Source of the DNA: Dehalococcoidia bacterium
GTDB taxonomy: Bacteria; Chloroflexota; Dehalococcoidia; GIF9; AB-539-J10
Assembly: GCA_030612345.1 (NCBI GenBank)
Contig: JAUWOB010000073.1
Span: forward strand, 1 to 5,474
DNA length: 5,474 bases
Direction: 5' to 3'
Numbering within the stretch: the first letter of the stretch is position 1; each line of letters opens with the position of its first letter. The translations under genes and the position numbers were made by a program. Positions 1 through 5,316 of this stretch are shown here, one piece after another. The notes beneath the pieces were generated by a model. The model saw nothing but the letters and a program-made list of their open reading frames with translations. It was not told the origin of the DNA and ran no database searches.

Positions 1-1414
1 CGACGTGGCCCTCTTCAAGGAGGCGTTTCAGGTCTTCGGCATAAGCCTTTACAATTCCGGCATCCAGGTGCCTGGCTTTGCTTGTGCCTTGTTCAACCTC
101 CAGCGGAAGCCTCGCCCTGGTTAACTCGTCCTGTCGGGACCTCAGATCTTTGATCCTGGGAGCCAGGTCATCGAGGCTCAGCTTGTCAGTCTCGAGAGCA
201 TCATACAGCCTTGACAGCCTTGTTTGCACGTCGTTGAGCTCAGCATTGTTGGCATCCAGCCTCTCCTTCAGGGTGTCATGGCCGGAATCGAGTTCCTGGT
301 TAGCCAACTCGACCAGCTCTTCCAAGGACTCCTGCTTCAGTACCTTCTCCTTGACCTGCTCGATGACCAGTTTCTCGAGCTTATCCTTCGGCCACGCTTT
401 GGCACTACAGGCGTCCTTGCCTTGTTTGAAGCTGCCATTGCACGTATAGTAGTAGTATTGATGGGACCTCGCGCTTCGACCTATCATAGCGTGTCCACAG
501 GAACAGAAAAGAAAACCGCTCAGCAGGTAGTGACTCGGCAGGGTACGGGGATGGATCTGCTTTGGACTTCTGGACGCCATCTTGTCCTGTACCAGCGCAA
601 ATGGGGCCGGGGCGATAATGGCCGGCCAGGCATTCTCCACTCGCACCGGAGGATCGCCGCTGTGAATCGCCGGATGCCCAGGCCTGCCGGCCCAAACCAG
701 GGTGCCGCAGTAGGCCTCGTTGTTAAGGATCTTATGGGCGGTGGTCTTTCCCCACCGTTTTCCGTTCCGGGTGCGGAAACCTTCTGCATTCAAGGCTTTG
801 GCGATTTCCTTGGTGCCTATATCCTGCATTGCCATGCTGAACATCCTGCGGACTACCTTTGCAGCCACGTAATCGCCCGGGTCGGGCGCCAGCTTATATC
901 TGGTCTTGGCACCGTCCTGTACAGGAACCTTATGGAGGCCGTAAGGAGGTCGGCTGCCGGTGAAGAAGCCGCGCCGAGCGTTCTCCCTCATACCCCGCTT
1001 GATGTCTTGGCCGAGGCTGGCGCTGTAGAACTCGTCAATGGACTCGATGACTCCTTCAAGCAGTTGACCCGAGGGGCTGTCATCCAGCGGTTCGTTCATT
1101 GAGATGACTCTTATCCCCTTGCTCTTAAGCAGAGCTTTGTACGTGATAGAGTCAAGTCTGTTCCTGGCAAATCGGTTCAGCTTCCAGACCAGTATGGCGT
1201 CAAACGGCGGGGGCTTGGTCTTAGCCAGAGCAATCATTTCTCGAAAAGCGGGCCTGGAGGCAGTGCGGCCGCTTTGGGGCTCGTCTACGAATTCCCTGAG
1301 AATCTGGTGCCCCTGCTTTGCTGCATACTCTCTCAGCGCCCGGAGTTGAGCCGAAATTGACAGGTCGACATCCTGACTGTCGGACGACACCCTGGAGTAA
1401 ACTACAACCCTCAT
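1..1414 (-). CDS. Large serine recombinase (site-specific integrase/resolvase family), C-terminus cut off by window
   Basis: Cuts and rejoins DNA at specific sites through a serine-DNA intermediate; large members are typical integrases of phages and mobile elements. The 471 visible codons give, in order: a resolvase catalytic domain (about 1-145) with YSRVSS, where R8 and S10 match the catalytic Arg and Ser, D72, and the KLNRFARN motif supplying R81 and R84; a 'recombinase' DNA-binding domain (about 150-270); a zinc ribbon with C304, C306, C325 and C336; and a charged coiled-coil-like stretch (about 375-440). The first zinc knuckle is C-S-C, not the commoner CxxC. The ATG at 1412-1414 is chosen because AGGAG lies 7 bases upstream, inside the 15-base gap after the preceding minus-strand gene, so the two form an operon. 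The frame is open at base 1, so the end is missing. The family is certain; integrase, transposase or invertase role is not. Confidence 0.95.
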   Translation of the reverse strand, partial: MRVVVYSRVSSDSQDVDLSISAQLRALREYAAKQGHQILREFVDEPQSGRTASRPAFREMIALAKTKPPPFDAILVWKLNRFARNRLDSITYKALLKSKGIRVISMNEPLDDSPSGQLLEGVIESIDEFYSASLGQDIKRGMRENARRGFFTGSRPPYGLHKVPVQDGAKTRYKLAPDPGDYVAAKVVRRMFSMAMQDIGTKEIAKALNAEGFRTRNGKRWGKTTAHKILNNEAYCGTLVWAGRPGHPAIHSGDPPVRVENAWPAIIAPAPFALVQDKMASRSPKQIHPRTLPSHYLLSGFLFCSCGHAMIGRSARSHQYYYYTCNGSFKQGKDACSAKAWPKDKLEKLVIEQVKEKVLKQESLEELVELANQELDSGHDTLKERLDANNAELNDVQTRLSRLYDALETDKLSLDDLAPRIKDLRSRQDELTRARLPLEVEQGTSKARHLDAGIVKAYAEDLKRLLEEGHV

Positions 1415-1429
1415 GACGTTTCTCCTAAC

Positions 1430-2347
1430 TCACATTCCGAGACGACGACAGACCTTGCATTGGCTTGGGACAAGCCCTGACAGCCGTATCTCTTCTATCG
1501 CTTGCTTTGCCCGGAACGTTGATTCCTCCAATTCCTGATAGGTAGTTACTACCTGTCTAATCTCAGGCAGTGACCTCATCTTCTGGAAGGCACGGAGCAG
1601 CTTCTCTCTACATTCATCTGCTCTTCTTGGAACCTCTGCCAGAATCAGATTGCGGTACTTGACATAACAGACGCTTGGGTCGACGATAATCTCGTCCTGC
1701 CAGGCGTCGTTCTTATAATCACCAAAGGCCAGACGAAGAGTCATCTTGTAGAACAGATCACCGGTGGTATACGAACAGAGGTACGGAGGCAGAACGGCGC
1801 TGTCTGATTCCAGGCTGCAGCCGGTCTCTCGCTCAAGGATATCTACCACCTTGTGCTGAAGTGCAACTCTTGCGAGTCGGTGAGAAGCATGTGCCCGCTC
1901 CCGCCGGGCCAGGCTCTTCCACAACTTATCATTCTTCAAGTGCTGTCTCAGCATATGATCAACCTTGTCGCCCCGGATATCAGAACTTCTGTGATCCTTG
2001 CTAGATTCGTGTTTCAGCGTATCCTCGGTGTCGATGCTTCCGTCGCCGAGCACTGACTCCCCGTCCTCGTGCCAGGAGAGTACTGTCCAGTCCCGTGGTG
2101 GTAGCTGCAATGAATCGGAAATCCCCCCGAGTCTGCCCAGCAGGGTTTCGTGGTGCTTCGACATGGCATCCTTCAAAAGCTCAATCCTGGCAACCCGGGC
2201 ATCACGCTCGCGACGCGCTTCATCAATTCCCTTCTTGACTGTTCGAACATCGCAACCTGCATCGCCAGCTATTGAGGCCTCGGGCTTGCCGCTTTCGTAG
2301 TCCTGCAACCACTTGTTCTTATCAACACTTGAGAATTTTCTGGCCAT
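1430..2347 (-). CDS. Helix-turn-helix protein with C-terminal CxxC, first gene of the serine-recombinase operon
   Basis: A 305-residue protein that I cannot assign to a named family. Residues 11-48 (from WLQDYESG through the VRTVKKGIDEA stretch) have the spacing of a helix-turn-helix, like those that recognise DNA in transposase and recombinase accessory proteins. A long charged helix follows (about 42-70), then a low-complexity acidic and basic linker (95-130), a more globular C-terminal half with aromatic residues (about 185-240), and a terminal CKVC (C297, C300) that could bind metal with another Cys pair or a partner. GAGGT stands 10 bases before the ATG, and a consensus promoter lies about 60 bases upstream. 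The serine recombinase starts 15 bases after its stop, so the likely inference is a regulator or directionality/accessory factor for that enzyme. The function is unproven; that it is a real gene is well supported by length, start signals and operon position. Confidence 0.85.
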   Translation of the reverse strand: MARKFSSVDKNKWLQDYESGKPEASIAGDAGCDVRTVKKGIDEARRERDARVARIELLKDAMSKHHETLLGRLGGISDSLQLPPRDWTVLSWHEDGESVLGDGSIDTEDTLKHESSKDHRSSDIRGDKVDHMLRQHLKNDKLWKSLARRERAHASHRLARVALQHKVVDILERETGCSLESDSAVLPPYLCSYTTGDLFYKMTLRLAFGDYKNDAWQDEIIVDPSVCYVKYRNLILAEVPRRADECREKLLRAFQKMRSLPEIRQVVTTYQELEESTFRAKQAIEEIRLSGLVPSQCKVCRRLGM

Positions 2348-2357
2348 TTTCTGTCTT

Positions 2358-2362
2358 ACCTC
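2358..2362 (-). promoter_or_regulatory. Ribosome binding site of the HTH gene
   Basis: GAGGT ends 10 bases before the ATG at 2347-2345 and supports that start. It overlaps one arm of the 10-bp inverted repeat described separately, so a protein bound to this arm in DNA would sit just downstream of the transcription start. Confidence 0.6.
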
Positions 2363-2436
2363 TTGACAACTATTCAGACACCATGTTCGCCTGTGTGGAA
2401 TGCATTATAAGGTATATCTCTGCAAATGTCAAGAGG
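2359..2436. repeat. 10-bp perfect inverted repeat flanking the leftward transcription start (candidate operator pair)
   Basis: CCTCTTGACA at 2359-2368 is the exact reverse complement of TGTCAAGAGG at 2427-2436. The right arm covers the -35 hexamer of the leftward promoter, the left arm covers the Shine-Dalgarno region, and the symmetry centre (about 2397) falls on the predicted transcription start. Identity stops abruptly at 10 bp at both ends. Because the right arm is upstream of the transcript, this would act as DNA and not as an RNA hairpin; paired operator sites are the simplest reading. Chance resemblance between a -35 box and a Shine-Dalgarno context is possible. Confidence 0.5.
2404..2432 (-). 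promoter_or_regulatory. Consensus sigma-70 promoter for the minus-strand operon
   Basis: On the minus strand TTGACA (2432-2427) and TATAAT (2409-2404) are separated by exactly 17 bases, a perfect match to the housekeeping promoter consensus. Transcription would start near 2397 and give a leader of about 50 bases before the ATG at 2347. This predicts strong transcription unless repressed, which fits the inverted repeat overlapping its -35 box. Confidence 0.85.
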
Positions 2437-2466
2437 CAATCTACCAAAATAGTGAAATATGCCCTT

Positions 2467-2475
2467 TGATATACT
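2467..2475 (+). promoter_or_regulatory. Extended -10 promoter for the rightward integrase operon
   Basis: TGATATACT contains TGn directly before TATACT, the extended -10 form that tolerates a poor -35. No recognisable -35 is present around 2447-2452. Transcription would start near 2482, almost at the ATG at 2484, and the promoter lies back to back with the leftward consensus promoter. Confidence 0.45.
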
Positions 2476-2483
2476 CATTGTAA

Positions 2484-2678
2484 ATGCCAATGGATGTGCC
2501 AGCAAATTGCTGTCCTCAAGAGGGCCTAAGGATTCTTGCGAGGATTATCGCGAGGGCGTACCTCGCCGATACACAAGCCGAGGATACGGCAGTAGCCAAA
2601 CCGCGGAGAAAGGTCAAGAAGGATGAAAACATACGTGGAGCCAGGCGAAATAGCACTAATGGAAAAGGCAGCTACTAA
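2484..2678 (+). CDS. Small basic hypothetical protein, first in the integrase operon, possibly leaderless
   Basis: A 64-codon frame whose central part, GLRILARIIARAYL, is a plausible amphipathic helix, followed by a Lys/Arg-rich tail. I do not recognise a named family. No Shine-Dalgarno precedes ATG 2484 or the second in-frame ATG at 2490, but the extended -10 box would put the transcript start within a few bases of the first ATG, so leaderless translation is conceivable. Its last 56 bases overlap the tyrosine recombinase start in another frame. The overlap and missing ribosome site count against it; the position between promoter and integrase counts for it. It may be a real small gene coupled to the integrase or just the 5' leader. 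Confidence 0.4.
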   Translation: MPMDVPANCCPQEGLRILARIIARAYLADTQAEDTAVAKPRRKVKKDENIRGARRNSTNGKGSY

Positions 2679-3303
2679 TCTCCGGGATCGATTACTCGTT
2701 CGCCTATTGTTTCGCCTCGGTTGTCGGGTCAGCGAGGCGTTAGCTTTGGCGGTCGAAGACGTGGACTTCGAGCGCGGCACGGTCACTATCAGGCACCTTA
2801 AGGCCAGTCTGAAGCTATCCTGCAATGAGTGCAGACAGAGGCTGGGCAGACACCATACCTTCTGTCCGAAGTGCGGGCGCAAGGTTACAGACGCTCAAGC
2901 AGAGCAGCAGGAGCATCGCCGGCAGAGAGTGCTACCGCTGGACACTGAGAGTCTGGGCATGCTCATGGAGTACATCGAGCGCGGTGGGCCGGTTCTTCGA
3001 GGCGGGAGGAAGCTGATTTTTGCTATCAACAGGCACAGGGGATGGCAGATCATTAGGGAGTGCGGTGAGCGAGCTGGATTGCCTCGGCTGATTAACCCTG
3101 AGAGCGGAAAGACACACGGTATTAGTCCTCATCGGCTGCGAGACAGCTTTGCAGTTCACGCCGTAAAGCGTGATGACTCCGGCGACGGCTTGAGACTGCT
3201 TCAGGAACAACTGGGGCATGTGTCTTTTAACACAACGACGCGGTATCGAAAGGTTGCCGGGGATGAGCTTAAGAGCTGGTATGACAGATTGTGGGATGAA
3301 TAG
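2623..3303 (+). CDS. Compact tyrosine recombinase (phage-integrase family) with an inserted zinc ribbon
   Basis: A site-specific recombinase that acts through a tyrosine-DNA intermediate. Visible catalytic residues are R35 in GCRVSEAL, H170 and R173 in HRLRDSF, H199 in LGHVS and the nucleophile Y208 in TTRYRKV, so the active site looks complete apart from the lysine, for which K60 is the best candidate. At 226 residues it is much shorter than XerC/XerD-type enzymes (about 300) because the N-terminal SAM-like core-binding domain is missing. Between IRHLK and QRVLPL, where the beta-hairpin normally carries the catalytic lysine, there is a Cys4 zinc ribbon (C67, C70, C81, C84) plus a charged linker. 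AAAGG lies 9 bases before ATG 2623. Its stop TAG overlaps the ribosome site of the next gene. The family is very secure; whether it integrates, excises or inverts DNA is unknown. Confidence 0.93.
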   Translation: MKTYVEPGEIALMEKAATNLRDRLLVRLLFRLGCRVSEALALAVEDVDFERGTVTIRHLKASLKLSCNECRQRLGRHHTFCPKCGRKVTDAQAEQQEHRRQRVLPLDTESLGMLMEYIERGGPVLRGGRKLIFAINRHRGWQIIRECGERAGLPRLINPESGKTHGISPHRLRDSFAVHAVKRDDSGDGLRLLQEQLGHVSFNTTTRYRKVAGDELKSWYDRLWDE

Positions 3304-3306
3304 GTG
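3302..3306 (+). promoter_or_regulatory. Ribosome binding site embedded in the integrase stop codon
   Basis: AGGTG begins inside the TAG stop of the recombinase and ends 7 bases before ATG 3314. This arrangement favours translational coupling and fixes the start of the 168-codon gene. Confidence 0.6.
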
Positions 3307-3313
3307 AATCGAG

Positions 3314-3820
3314 ATGGACCTGAGACCTAAGAGAGGTGGTTTTCTGCGCGCGTTCGGCTGCGCTGAGTTCATCCATGGGTTTTTGTCGGGTCTCGGGCCA
3401 AATGGTTCACCAAGAATAGACCCAAGCATTGGCGCGCCTCAATCAGACATCTGCCACTTCTACAAGAGAGCCCTGATGAGGGCAACAGCACTGGATCAAG
3501 CCACTAGAACAGAGGAGAAACAGGCCAGGCGCGAGCGGCGCTCCATAGAGCCCGCCAATATCGAGTTACTGGCTGAGAAGTATCTGGCGCGGATGCCGTA
3601 CAAATCCTGGGGTTGCCGCTTCCATAGCTTTGTGGTGTATTTCTCCAACCTGCAGAGACTGGGCTGGGTCGAGCCCACAGGCAGAGAGGAGCCGTCAGCT
3701 TTTCAGGAACACCATCCGGCTGGTCCGCCACGCCGCTATTTCCGACTGACTGAGGCTGGCAAAACAGCCCCTGCCTCACTCTGGCGAAATCCGAGGCGCG
3801 CTCTCTACGGAGACGGGTAA
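3314..3820 (+). CDS. Winged-helix-like small protein downstream of the tyrosine recombinase
   Basis: A 168-residue protein without a name I can give. Residues 83-150 resemble a winged helix of the PadR or MarR kind: helices around IELLAEKYL and FVVYFSNLQRLGWVE, then a wing ending in PPRRYFRLTEAGK, a phrase typical of the second wing strand in such regulators. The N-terminal 75 residues are basic and look poorly structured, with a charged helix at about 62-77. The start is supported by AGGTG overlapping the previous stop. Co-translation with the integrase suggests a DNA-binding partner such as a recombination directionality factor or operon repressor; that role is inference. It lacks clear effector-binding sequence, and the winged-helix call rests on pattern only. 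Confidence 0.75.
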   Translation: MDLRPKRGGFLRAFGCAEFIHGFLSGLGPNGSPRIDPSIGAPQSDICHFYKRALMRATALDQATRTEEKQARRERRSIEPANIELLAEKYLARMPYKSWGCRFHSFVVYFSNLQRLGWVEPTGREEPSAFQEHHPAGPPRRYFRLTEAGKTAPASLWRNPRRALYGDG

Positions 3821-3824
3821 TCAG

Positions 3825-4064
3825 ATGACACTGGAAGAGAGGTATAGAAACGACCCGTGGTTTCTGGAGTTCTACAAAGAGAAGCTCCTTGAGCCGGGTT
3901 GGGCTGGCGAGTTGGATGACGTCGAATTCGAATACGTGAAGTCCGAGCTTATGAAATCACCATCACTGAGGCGCCGATGGGGGTTCCGTCCGCGGGCCAA
4001 GAGGCTCTCAGAGAGTCGCATTCGGGCGGTAGCCATGTATGGTGTGTCACGCAAAAAGAAGTGA
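3825..4064 (+). CDS. Small hypothetical protein, last gene of the integrase operon
   Basis: A 79-residue soluble protein starting 4 bases after the preceding stop, with GGAG at 3809-3812 about 12 bases upstream. The N-terminal half is rich in aromatic and acidic residues (RNDPWFLEFYKEKLL, then an acidic DDVEFEY segment). The C-terminal third is strongly basic, from LRRRWGFRPRAKR to a terminal KKK, which suggests nucleic-acid contact. There is no Cys, signal peptide or membrane segment. I do not recognise it. Tight packing with the integrase and winged-helix genes argues it is real and serves the same module. Confidence 0.65.
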   Translation: MTLEERYRNDPWFLEFYKEKLLEPGWAGELDDVEFEYVKSELMKSPSLRRRWGFRPRAKRLSESRIRAVAMYGVSRKKK

Positions 4065-4185
4065 GTTTTAGCTTCGGCTGCCGGACAAGAAATCTCCTGC
4101 CCTGTGTCCCTAGTCCCAACAAGCCGTTACCACTTTCCAGTTAGCTACGAAAAGGGGCCCTTCAAGTCATCTGAGGGCATTCTAG

Positions 4186-4200
4186 GGGGCACCCTGCCCC
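4186..4200. repeat. GC-rich hairpin GGGGCA-CCC-TGCCCC
   Basis: A 6-bp perfect stem with a 3-base loop about 120 bases after the integrase operon. It lacks a following T-run in either direction, so it is not a standard intrinsic terminator. It might still slow polymerase or be a protein site. Confidence 0.35.
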
Positions 4201-4303
4201 AAGAAAAGCACGATCCTGCTCGTTAACCTGCCGATGTTTGTTCGTTCACCAAACGTGTACCCTGGAAAGGCCATGGGGATATAGGTTCATCCTGAGATGT
4301 CCC

Positions 4304-4332
4304 TTTCTGTCCTTTTGTGTGATGCTTATCAT
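4304..4332 (+). promoter_or_regulatory. Weak candidate promoter for the sigma-like gene
   Basis: TATCAT at 4327-4332 matches five of six -10 positions, with the poor TTTCTG at 4304-4309 17 bases upstream. It would give a leader of roughly 84 bases containing the alternative hairpins. Transcription from the upstream operon is equally possible. Confidence 0.2.
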
Positions 4333-4380
4333 GGGGACAGCGCACCTTAACAACTGAATACGGACAGGCCTGGCCTGAAT

Positions 4381-4420
4381 GCTTGCCCACCCGGGCAAAT
4401 AGACGTAAAGGGGGGCAAGC
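4381..4420 (+). promoter_or_regulatory. Mutually exclusive leader hairpins controlling the ribosome binding site of the sigma-like gene
   Basis: GCTTGCCC (4381-4388) followed by CCC (4390-4392) can pair with GGGGGGCAAGC (4410-4420), giving 11 base pairs with one bulged A and a 17-base loop. That stem would bury the Shine-Dalgarno G-run of the gene starting at 4423. The same left arm can instead form a local 6-bp hairpin, TTGCCC (4383-4388) with GGGCAA (4393-4398) over a 4-base loop, which frees the ribosome site. This is an on/off arrangement like those of riboswitches, RNA thermometers or attenuators. The pairing is read directly from sequence; regulation is inference, and no known riboswitch core is recognised upstream. 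Confidence 0.5.
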
Positions 4421-4422
4421 AA

Positions 4423-5172
4423 ATGACGGGATACTGTAGCCATTGCCATAGGGTGTGGCGATTAGAAACAGGGCAAGGCGTTTGCCCATGGTGCTCACGT
4501 GAGGCGATCTGCCTCACGTCATTGACAAAGCCTCGCCGGCTGAAGGTTACTCGAACCAGAAGCCGAAAGCAAGCCAGCAATAACGGTGGAAACGGTTACC
4601 ACGAGCTGCCAGAGCCTTATCTGACCTATTATGGAATAGCCATGCGCTTCGCTCACAAGTCGCTAGAAGACGACAGAGAGGACTTACTGCACTCTATAAT
4701 TGAAGGCCTTGCGAAGGTAGCACAGCGAAAGGCCAGCAAGGGTGAGGACTTCACTGAGCCAGCAATGTACCGCACCGCCGAACATATCAAGGACTGGTAC
4801 TGGTACAGGCACTATGCGTACAGCAACGGCCTTGATTGCAGGCATTGTACTAAAGCTGAGCAGGCAAAATGCCGATGGAACTGGGGACACAGCGACTGGC
4901 AATACTGCGACTGCCATCGGGCGATACAGCTTGAAAGCATAAACCAGCCTATAACAGATGAAGAGGGCAATCTCACAGAGCTGGCAGACTTGATCGCAGA
5001 CGATAAGGCACTGGACTTGGAAGCGTGGCAAGACGCTAGAACATTCCTTATAGGCGCACCCATACGCCTGAAGATGATAGCCAGAAAACGGCTGAAGGGC
5101 GAAAGACTAACAGGGGCAGAAAAGGTGTACCTTGCCAAGCTACGAAAGCGTGAGCAAGTTTCTTTGGTATAG
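4423..5172 (+). CDS. Zinc-finger protein with sigma-factor-like sequence
   Basis: A 249-residue Cys-rich protein. It begins with a zinc ribbon (C5, C8, C21, C24), then a basic linker (37-52). The segment from about 64 to 125 (YLTYYGIAMRFAH, DREDLLHSIIEGLAKVAQRK, YRTAEHIKDWY) resembles sigma-70 region 2, including the acidic 'D-DL-Q/H-ea' core. A second Cys cluster follows (C139, C142, C150, C162, C164). Then comes SINQPITDEEGNLTELADLIADD, whose pattern (S-l-d/n-x-P-i, then an acidic 'DliaDD') is typical of the sigma region 3-4 linker; a C-terminal basic helical part could be a reduced region 4. I infer a divergent sigma factor or RNA-polymerase-associated regulator of a mobile element. A-rich then G-run AGGGGGG lies 6-8 bases before ATG 4423. 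A non-sigma DNA-binding role is possible. Confidence 0.8.
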   Translation: MTGYCSHCHRVWRLETGQGVCPWCSREAICLTSLTKPRRLKVTRTRSRKQASNNGGNGYHELPEPYLTYYGIAMRFAHKSLEDDREDLLHSIIEGLAKVAQRKASKGEDFTEPAMYRTAEHIKDWYWYRHYAYSNGLDCRHCTKAEQAKCRWNWGHSDWQYCDCHRAIQLESINQPITDEEGNLTELADLIADDKALDLEAWQDARTFLIGAPIRLKMIARKRLKGERLTGAEKVYLAKLRKREQVSLV

Positions 5173-5183
5173 GGGCTAACCTT

Positions 5184-5282
5184 TTGGAGATTTGGGAACT
5201 CTATATTAGTGGAAGCACCTGCACAGGCCAGCGAGTTGCGGCTGTGTGGTGCTTACTACAGCCTGCCGGTGGCGTTGCCTAA
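5184..5282 (+). CDS. Possible 32-codon peptide starting with TTG
   Basis: A short frame beginning LEIWELYISG and ending AGGVA then TAA, with AGGGG at 5171-5175 placed 8 bases before TTG 5184, overlapping the stop of the sigma-like gene. The spacing is good and the start would be coupled to that stop. Against it, the frame lies over a strong hairpin (5213-5254) that may explain the sequence constraint, and the peptide is too short to recognise. It could be a leader peptide for the structured spacer. Confidence 0.22.
   Translation: MEIWELYISGSTCTGQRVAAVWCLLQPAGGVA
5213..5254 (+). ncRNA. Long imperfect hairpin in the spacer after the sigma-like gene
   Basis: AAGCACC (5213-5219) pairs with GGTGCTT (5248-5254), then after a small internal loop CACAG (5222-5226) pairs with CTGTG (5242-5246), and short CC/GG and GC/GC pairs close a GAGTT loop. 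Two stacked perfect stems of 7 and 5 bp around one axis are unlikely to be chance. I do not recognise a named RNA family. It could be a cis-acting leader for the next gene, a processing site or a DNA hairpin bound by a protein. Confidence 0.45.
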
Positions 5283-5300
5283 CCATCGGAGAACAGGCAA
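5275..5300 (+). repeat. Second hairpin TTGCCT/AGGCAA just before a strong ribosome site
   Basis: TTGCCT (5275-5280) and AGGCAA (5295-5300) form a 6-bp stem with a 14-base loop. It abuts the Shine-Dalgarno at 5301-5309, so its folding would affect access to that site. It follows the longer hairpin by 20 bases, making a tandem structured leader. Confidence 0.35.
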
Positions 5301-5309
5301 AGGGGGTGA
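5301..5309 (+). promoter_or_regulatory. Near-perfect Shine-Dalgarno without a standard start codon at the right distance
   Basis: AGGGGGTGA closely matches the anti-16S complement AGGAGGTGA. Seven bases downstream lies ATC at 5317-5319, in frame with the open frame that runs off the window. The GTG inside the site (5306) opens only a 9-codon frame ending at the TAG of 5333-5335. Confidence 0.6.
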
Positions 5310-5316
5310 AGGCAAA

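Larger units (their letters stand above)
4065..4422. other. Noncoding interval between the integrase operon and the sigma-like gene
   Basis: No convincing gene is seen on either strand across these 358 bases. Contents: a GGGGCA/TGCCCC hairpin with a 3-base loop at 4186-4200 and no T-run on either side; GTTTG/CAAAC around 4225-4247; a near-palindrome CAGGCCTGGCCTG at 4365-4377; and the alternative hairpins over the next ribosome site, listed separately. TATCAT at 4327-4332 is the best -10 candidate for the downstream gene. The density of short inverted repeats suggests regulatory or structured-RNA content. Confidence 0.5.

Noticed and set aside
405..789. Two minus-strand open frames of 89-96 codons
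   Set aside because: They are out-of-frame shadows within the serine recombinase coding region.
224..1102. Long plus-strand open frame of 292 codons
   Set aside because: It lies antisense to the serine recombinase, whose minus-strand translation shows clear family motifs across the same bases. It has no ribosome site or recognisable protein.
2363..2368. Plus-strand TTGACA as a rightward -35 box
   Set aside because: No -10-like hexamer lies 16-18 bases downstream (TTCGCC at 17), and the hexamer is explained by the inverted repeat.
2526..2882. Minus-strand open frame of 118 codons
   Set aside because: It is antisense to the tyrosine recombinase and has no start signals or recognisable content.
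4186..4200. Intrinsic terminator for the integrase operon
   Set aside because: The hairpin is real but is followed by an A-rich stretch on the plus strand and by no T-run on the minus strand.
4223..4580. Minus-strand open frames across the intergenic region and start of the sigma-like gene
   Set aside because: They overlap the coding start of a better-supported plus-strand gene, have no ribosome site and translate to low-complexity Pro/Arg/Cys-rich sequence.
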